In this document: one piece after another, positions 60,664 to 64,000 of the stretch
How the letters are laid out: every line of letters begins with the position of its first letter
How positions within the stretch are numbered: position 1 is the first letter of the stretch
From: Rhodothermus profundi
Lineage (GTDB): Bacteria; Bacteroidota; Rhodothermia; Rhodothermales; Rhodothermaceae
NCBI RefSeq assembly: GCF_900142415.1
Contig: NZ_FRAU01000003.1
Coordinates: 250,307 to 314,306 of the forward strand
Reading direction: 5' to 3'
Length of the DNA stretch: 64,000 bases
Made by a program: the position numbers and the translations under genes
The notes under the pieces: generated by a model
The model's input: the letters and a program-made list of their open reading frames with translations, nothing else
The model's database searches: none
What the model was told of the DNA's origin: nothing

Positions 60664-63504
60664 CTAAAACTCTACCGAAATACCGAAATAGATAGACCGT
60701 GGTGAATTCCTGTAAATTCTCCATTCCTGATTAGCAGCCCAACCTCCGTTAGGCGGGACAATAAGCTCAATGGGTTCGTCTGCATCGCCTTCAAAAGAAC
60801 GTATCAACAGAGGATTCCTGAATACATAGTCATAGTTGAAATGACGATTGTTAAAGATATTTATGACCTCAATGAACGCGACCAATTTCATCCACTGGCT
60901 GAGCTCTTTAAAGGTGCGCGTGATTTTAAGGTCTGTCTGATATTCGGTGGGACTCCGGCGATTCATCAGAACGACTCCTTCCAGTCCACCTCCGGGCCCA
61001 ACGTACGTGTAGGGCCGCCCGCTCCGCACCCTGCTTTTTACAGAAAGGGTCAGGTTACCTGGTATATGGATGCCTCCAAGCTGAAAACCAAAATGCTCCG
61101 GAGTACTTACGGTAAACTGAGCCAACAAATTGTGCGTGCGATCAAAGTCGAGCAAAACATCGTTCAGATTACGCACACCTCCTGAAACGCTAACTTCTCC
61201 ATTGTCAAGTTTTGTGTAGGTCGGAGGAGCATCAAATGGCGAGGAGGTCTTACCTGTGGCTACACTGTAGTGATAGCGTATAGATCCCTGCCACCACCCT
61301 GCCTGACGCGCTAGAGCTATGCGAAAACCGCGAATATCAGCATAATCCCGATTAATGTAGGTCTCGTAGGGCAGCTCTTCTCCCATGCGGAAGTAAGCAA
61401 GCTGCACCAGATTTTTTACATCTTTATAGTAGCCTGAAATATCCAGAACCAGCCGCCACGGAAGCTGCTGCGCTACGCCTACCTCATACATGTTGGTTCT
61501 TTCGGGCTTCAATCGAGGATTCCCCAGACGGAATATGGTTGTCTGATTGGCCCGCTGCACGCGATGCACCTGCAACCGCTCAAACGGTGGCCGCTGAAAG
61601 AAGGCCCCATAATTCAGATAGAACACGGTTCCTACGAAAACGGGAAACGAAATACCGAGGCGAGGCTGGAGGCCATACACCCATGGCGTAGGGGCTTTGC
61701 TTGCAAGTTCAGGACTCAGGTAGGCGTTTTCTCCAACAGGCGGTTTTGTCGGATCAAAATTGGGATTAAGGAAGGGAGCAAATTGATTGGTATAGTACTG
61801 AATATTCTGATTGTAGGCATCAAAGCGAAGTCCTACAAGAGCAATTAACCCCCCATACTCCATCTTGTCCTGAATATAGAACGAAACATCAACCGGATTA
61901 CTCTTAAAGATCTCATCCTGCGCATCCGAAGGACTCGACAGGTTGCGGCGGTTACGTACGTCAAGCTCATAAAAGCGCACCTGCACTCCCGCCTTAAGGA
62001 GATGGTTGTTGGTAAGCTGACTGTTGTAGGCGGCGTCCAGACTCCACGTTCTCGTCCGCTCGTCCAGAAAATCATTCTCCATAAATCCCACCCGGAACTG
62101 GTCCGGGGGATTGTAGAAGCGCCACACCGCTGCGTCTGCGGCATCTTCCCGATAGCGATTGGGCGCCAGCACGGAAGCTCCCTGGCGAAAACGGGTGTGG
62201 AGCGTCGAGAGGTTCACTTCATAGAAGCTCCGGTCCGACAAGACGTGAGCGAATCGAAGCCCCAGCGCATACGCTGTTTCCTTCTGAGGAGCCAGCCCGA
62301 TTGCCCGATCCCACAGCCAGTTCCAGAAACTGCTGCTCCCGCTCACGTCCTCGCTAACGTTGTAGGCTCCTGCGACGCGAAAGCTCTTGTTGCCTCCCAC
62401 ATCAAACGTTACAGTCCCCAGAAACTGACGGGTCTTAAGGGGATGGATATAGGGAAGCACAGGCGCTTCACTTTCAAAACGGGTCGACAAGAAAATGCGT
62501 GCCCATGAAGTAAGAGGCCCACTCAGCGCCACCTGTACATCGCTGTCCCATGCCTTTCCGTATCCGCGAGCTATCTCCTTGCGCGCCTGCTGCCACAACC
62601 CGTAGGCAATCCGTGCGGCCAGGAGACTGTCGCTTCCATAGCGCCCCCCGAAACCATACCCGATAAAGTTGTAATACGCGCCTTCTCCACTCTCTCCCAT
62701 CCACTCTTTTACACTGTTGAAGGCCCGCAAATACGGATTAGCTGTCGAGTCAAATACACTCGGCCCAAAATGCTTGCGCCCCGGCGCCCTCAGCCGAATC
62801 AGAACATCTCCTTGCCACTTTTCACCGTTACCTTCCCGCAGGACAATATTGACCACTCCACTCTGGGCATTGCCATATTCTGCCGGAAACCCACCGGTTA
62901 TGATCTCTACCTCCTCAAGGGCAATTGTGGGCGGCTGAAATGCTCGACTATTGTTAAGAGGGTTAACAATGTTGATCCCATTCAGTAAGTAAATTTCTTC
63001 TCCAATGCGTCCTCCTCTAAAGTGTCCCTCCGAGACATCAACGGTAAGGTCAAATACATCCGCTAAATCATAAATACCGGGTACGCTCAATGCAACGTCA
63101 TCGGGACGAATAATTTCGCTCGAGGCCACTCGTTCTGGATCGATGACAGGACGCTCCGCCACCACAACCACCTCTCTACCGATTTCTAAGAATGTCTCTT
63201 GAAGCTCAAAATTGAGCTCTGTGGTCCTGCCTGAATTGACTACAACGCCTGTCTGAGTAACTTCCTGATACCCGATAAATGAAGCGCGCACCGCATATAC
63301 TCCGGGCGGCACGTTCAGGATAACATAGTGGCCTTCGACGTCGGTGGCGCTCCCCAGCGTCGTCCCTACAATCACCACATTCACACCCGGTAAGGGATCT
63401 CCTGTATCTGCATCTCTAACATACCCCGCAATCTTACCTGTTTGCGCAAAGGCCGAGTATACTCCCCCCCAGACTGTCAGAAGTATAATCTGTCCCCAAC
63501 GCAT
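60664..63504 (-). CDS. TonB-dependent outer-membrane receptor (no SusD partner)
   Basis: 946 residues from ATG 63504; the longer frame to 63594 overlaps the kinase gene and lacks a signal at its start. Signal peptide (cut near YSAFAQ), carboxypeptidase-regulatory-like domain (AGYVRDADTGDPLPGVNVVI, LNVPPGVYAVRASFIGYQEV), plug domain (DLTVDVSEGHFRGGRIGEEI, EIITGGFPAEYGNAQSGVVN), and a long barrel ending in GISVEF. It resembles plain TonB receptors of the locus type more than SusC. There is no SusD gene within reach. Probably imports oligouronates. Confidence 0.9.
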   Translation of the reverse strand: MRWGQIILLTVWGGVYSAFAQTGKIAGYVRDADTGDPLPGVNVVIVGTTLGSATDVEGHYVILNVPPGVYAVRASFIGYQEVTQTGVVVNSGRTTELNFELQETFLEIGREVVVVAERPVIDPERVASSEIIRPDDVALSVPGIYDLADVFDLTVDVSEGHFRGGRIGEEIYLLNGINIVNPLNNSRAFQPPTIALEEVEIITGGFPAEYGNAQSGVVNIVLREGNGEKWQGDVLIRLRAPGRKHFGPSVFDSTANPYLRAFNSVKEWMGESGEGAYYNFIGYGFGGRYGSDSLLAARIAYGLWQQARKEIARGYGKAWDSDVQVALSGPLTSWARIFLSTRFESEAPVLPYIHPLKTRQFLGTVTFDVGGNKSFRVAGAYNVSEDVSGSSSFWNWLWDRAIGLAPQKETAYALGLRFAHVLSDRSFYEVNLSTLHTRFRQGASVLAPNRYREDAADAAVWRFYNPPDQFRVGFMENDFLDERTRTWSLDAAYNSQLTNNHLLKAGVQVRFYELDVRNRRNLSSPSDAQDEIFKSNPVDVSFYIQDKMEYGGLIALVGLRFDAYNQNIQYYTNQFAPFLNPNFDPTKPPVGENAYLSPELASKAPTPWVYGLQPRLGISFPVFVGTVFYLNYGAFFQRPPFERLQVHRVQRANQTTIFRLGNPRLKPERTNMYEVGVAQQLPWRLVLDISGYYKDVKNLVQLAYFRMGEELPYETYINRDYADIRGFRIALARQAGWWQGSIRYHYSVATGKTSSPFDAPPTYTKLDNGEVSVSGGVRNLNDVLLDFDRTHNLLAQFTVSTPEHFGFQLGGIHIPGNLTLSVKSRVRSGRPYTYVGPGGGLEGVVLMNRRSPTEYQTDLKITRTFKELSQWMKLVAFIEVINIFNNRHFNYDYVFRNPLLIRSFEGDADEPIELIVPPNGGWAANQEWRIYRNSPRSIYFGISVEF

Positions 63505-63562
63505 GGCTATGTGTAACACGCCATTGGTTACCCGTTCTGTATCTACTTTCAGCTGTTCCTGG

Positions 63563-64000
63563 CTAGCGCTCAACTCGTCCGGAGCCTGAACCATGCATTA
63601 ATTTCTCTACTTCTCCTGCACTGACCAGATTAAAGTCTCCGGGGATTGTCTGCTTTAAACAGGAAGCTGCTACGGCAAACTCCAGCGCTTCACGCGTATT
63701 GTTTTTCATTAGCAATCCGTAGATTAATCCCCCCGCAAACGCATCCCCACTGCCAACCCGATCTACCAGATGAATCTGGTAACGACGCGACCGATAGGGG
63801 GTCTGGCAATCTCGGTTATCCACCATGAGCGCGCTCCACCCATTGATCGAGGCCGAATAGCTCTCCCGAAGCGTGATTGCTACCGCCTGAAACCCAAACG
63901 TCCTCTTTAGCTCCAGCGCTAATTCGGCGTAGGCGGCTTCGTCGAGCTTCCCGGCCTCCACATCTACCCCCTGCGGTCTGACGCCGAGGCTTTTCTCCGC
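63563..64000 (-). CDS. kdgK: PfkB-family sugar kinase, probably 2-keto-3-deoxygluconate kinase, 5' end outside window
   Basis: The visible 3' part is open to the right edge, so the N-terminus and substrate motif are missing. The second PfkB signature VDRVGSGDAFAGGLIYGLL holds the catalytic aspartate (GDAF), and the end is helical (REALEFAVAASCLKQTIPGD). The region before it (ITLRESYSASINGW, RYQIHLVD) matches KdgK-type kinases. KDG kinase makes KDPG from KDG, following the SDR in the locus. PfkB kinases also include fructo- and ribokinases, so the symbol is context-based. It ends 58 bases before the TonB-receptor start. Confidence 0.8.
   Translation of the reverse strand, partial: AEKSLGVRPQGVDVEAGKLDEAAYAELALELKRTFGFQAVAITLRESYSASINGWSALMVDNRDCQTPYRSRRYQIHLVDRVGSGDAFAGGLIYGLLMKNNTREALEFAVAASCLKQTIPGDFNLVSAGEVEKLMHGSGSGRVER

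Noticed and set aside
63505-63594. Longer N-terminus for the TonB receptor
   Set aside because: The extra 30 residues are hydrophilic, overlap the kinase 3' end, and push the signal peptide inside; ATG 63504 begins the signal directly.
1-64000. CRISPR arrays, tRNA/rRNA genes, integrases, IS elements
   Set aside because: No regularly spaced repeats, no tRNA cloverleaf ending in CCA, and no recombinase or transposase motif found in intergenic stretches or frames.

Overview
The window reads as chromosomal DNA of a GC-rich, probably thermophilic and marine member of the Bacteroidota/Rhodothermota, most like Rhodothermus. That assignment is inference. It rests on type IX secretion C-terminal sorting domains, PorD- and PorV-like proteins, a SusC/SusD pair, FixCX-type flavoprotein oxidoreductases, TAnnTTTG-like promoter elements beside sigma70-like ones, and an alginate-degradation locus. 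I found no rRNA, tRNA, CRISPR array, integrase or transposase.

Layout. (1) 1-3.75 kb, + strand: the end of etfA, then ETF:quinone oxidoreductase (FixC type), a FixX ferredoxin and glutaryl-CoA dehydrogenase, a compact electron-transfer and acyl-CoA oxidation operon. (2) 3.75-5.65 kb: a degenerate region with a terminator, a sigma70-like promoter, the remains of a type IX-secreted protein, and two small orphan exported proteins. (3) 5.7-10.4 kb, - strand: a membrane-anchored multihaem cytochrome, an FG-GAP/ASPIC-UnbV protein and a TPR lipoprotein. (4) 10.5-14.2 kb: a periplasmic adaptor and two MacB-like permeases with no ATPase. (5) 14.4-15.9 kb: glnA with a clear promoter and terminator. (6) 15.9-24.0 kb, - strand: SusC, SusD, a giant BNR-repeat protein and a DUF7282-like lipoprotein; a lipoprotein alpha/beta hydrolase is divergent. 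(7) 25-28.4 kb, - strand: a thiamine-diphosphate enzyme and a ketosteroid-dehydrogenase-like flavoprotein.

(8) 28.6-44 kb is mostly housekeeping and envelope genes: nth, yraN, a SAM hydroxide adenosyltransferase, a membrane-bound sigma-like/anti-sigma-like fusion, a histidine kinase, mutY, an Omp85 protein, rsmE, a YbjQ protein, a Cys/Met-metabolism PLP enzyme, porD, a PorV-like barrel, a helix-hairpin-helix barrel fusion, a lone receiver and a CusF-SCO1 fusion. (9) 44-47 kb: a HEXXH peptidase-like, beta-propeller and barrel fusion.

(10) 47-64 kb, all on the - strand: an alginate (or related polyuronate) locus. Reading in the direction of transcription it has a PfkB kinase, probably KDG kinase (5' end outside the window), a TonB-dependent receptor, a type IX-secreted protein, a PorV-like and a FadL-like barrel, a PL17 oligoalginate lyase, an SDR reductase, a type IX-secreted heparinase-fold lyase, and a DctP-Q-M TRAP transporter. 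Inferred flow: secreted lyase cuts polymer outside; the receptor carries oligomers into the periplasm; PL17 makes monomers; TRAP takes them across the inner membrane; the SDR and the kinase give KDG and then KDPG.

The observations most worth following are the sigma/anti-sigma-like fusion, the TRAP-based polyuronate locus with a SusD-less receptor and an unassigned secreted partner, the three-gene multihaem/FG-GAP/TPR operon, and the peptidase-propeller-barrel and HhH-barrel fusions.
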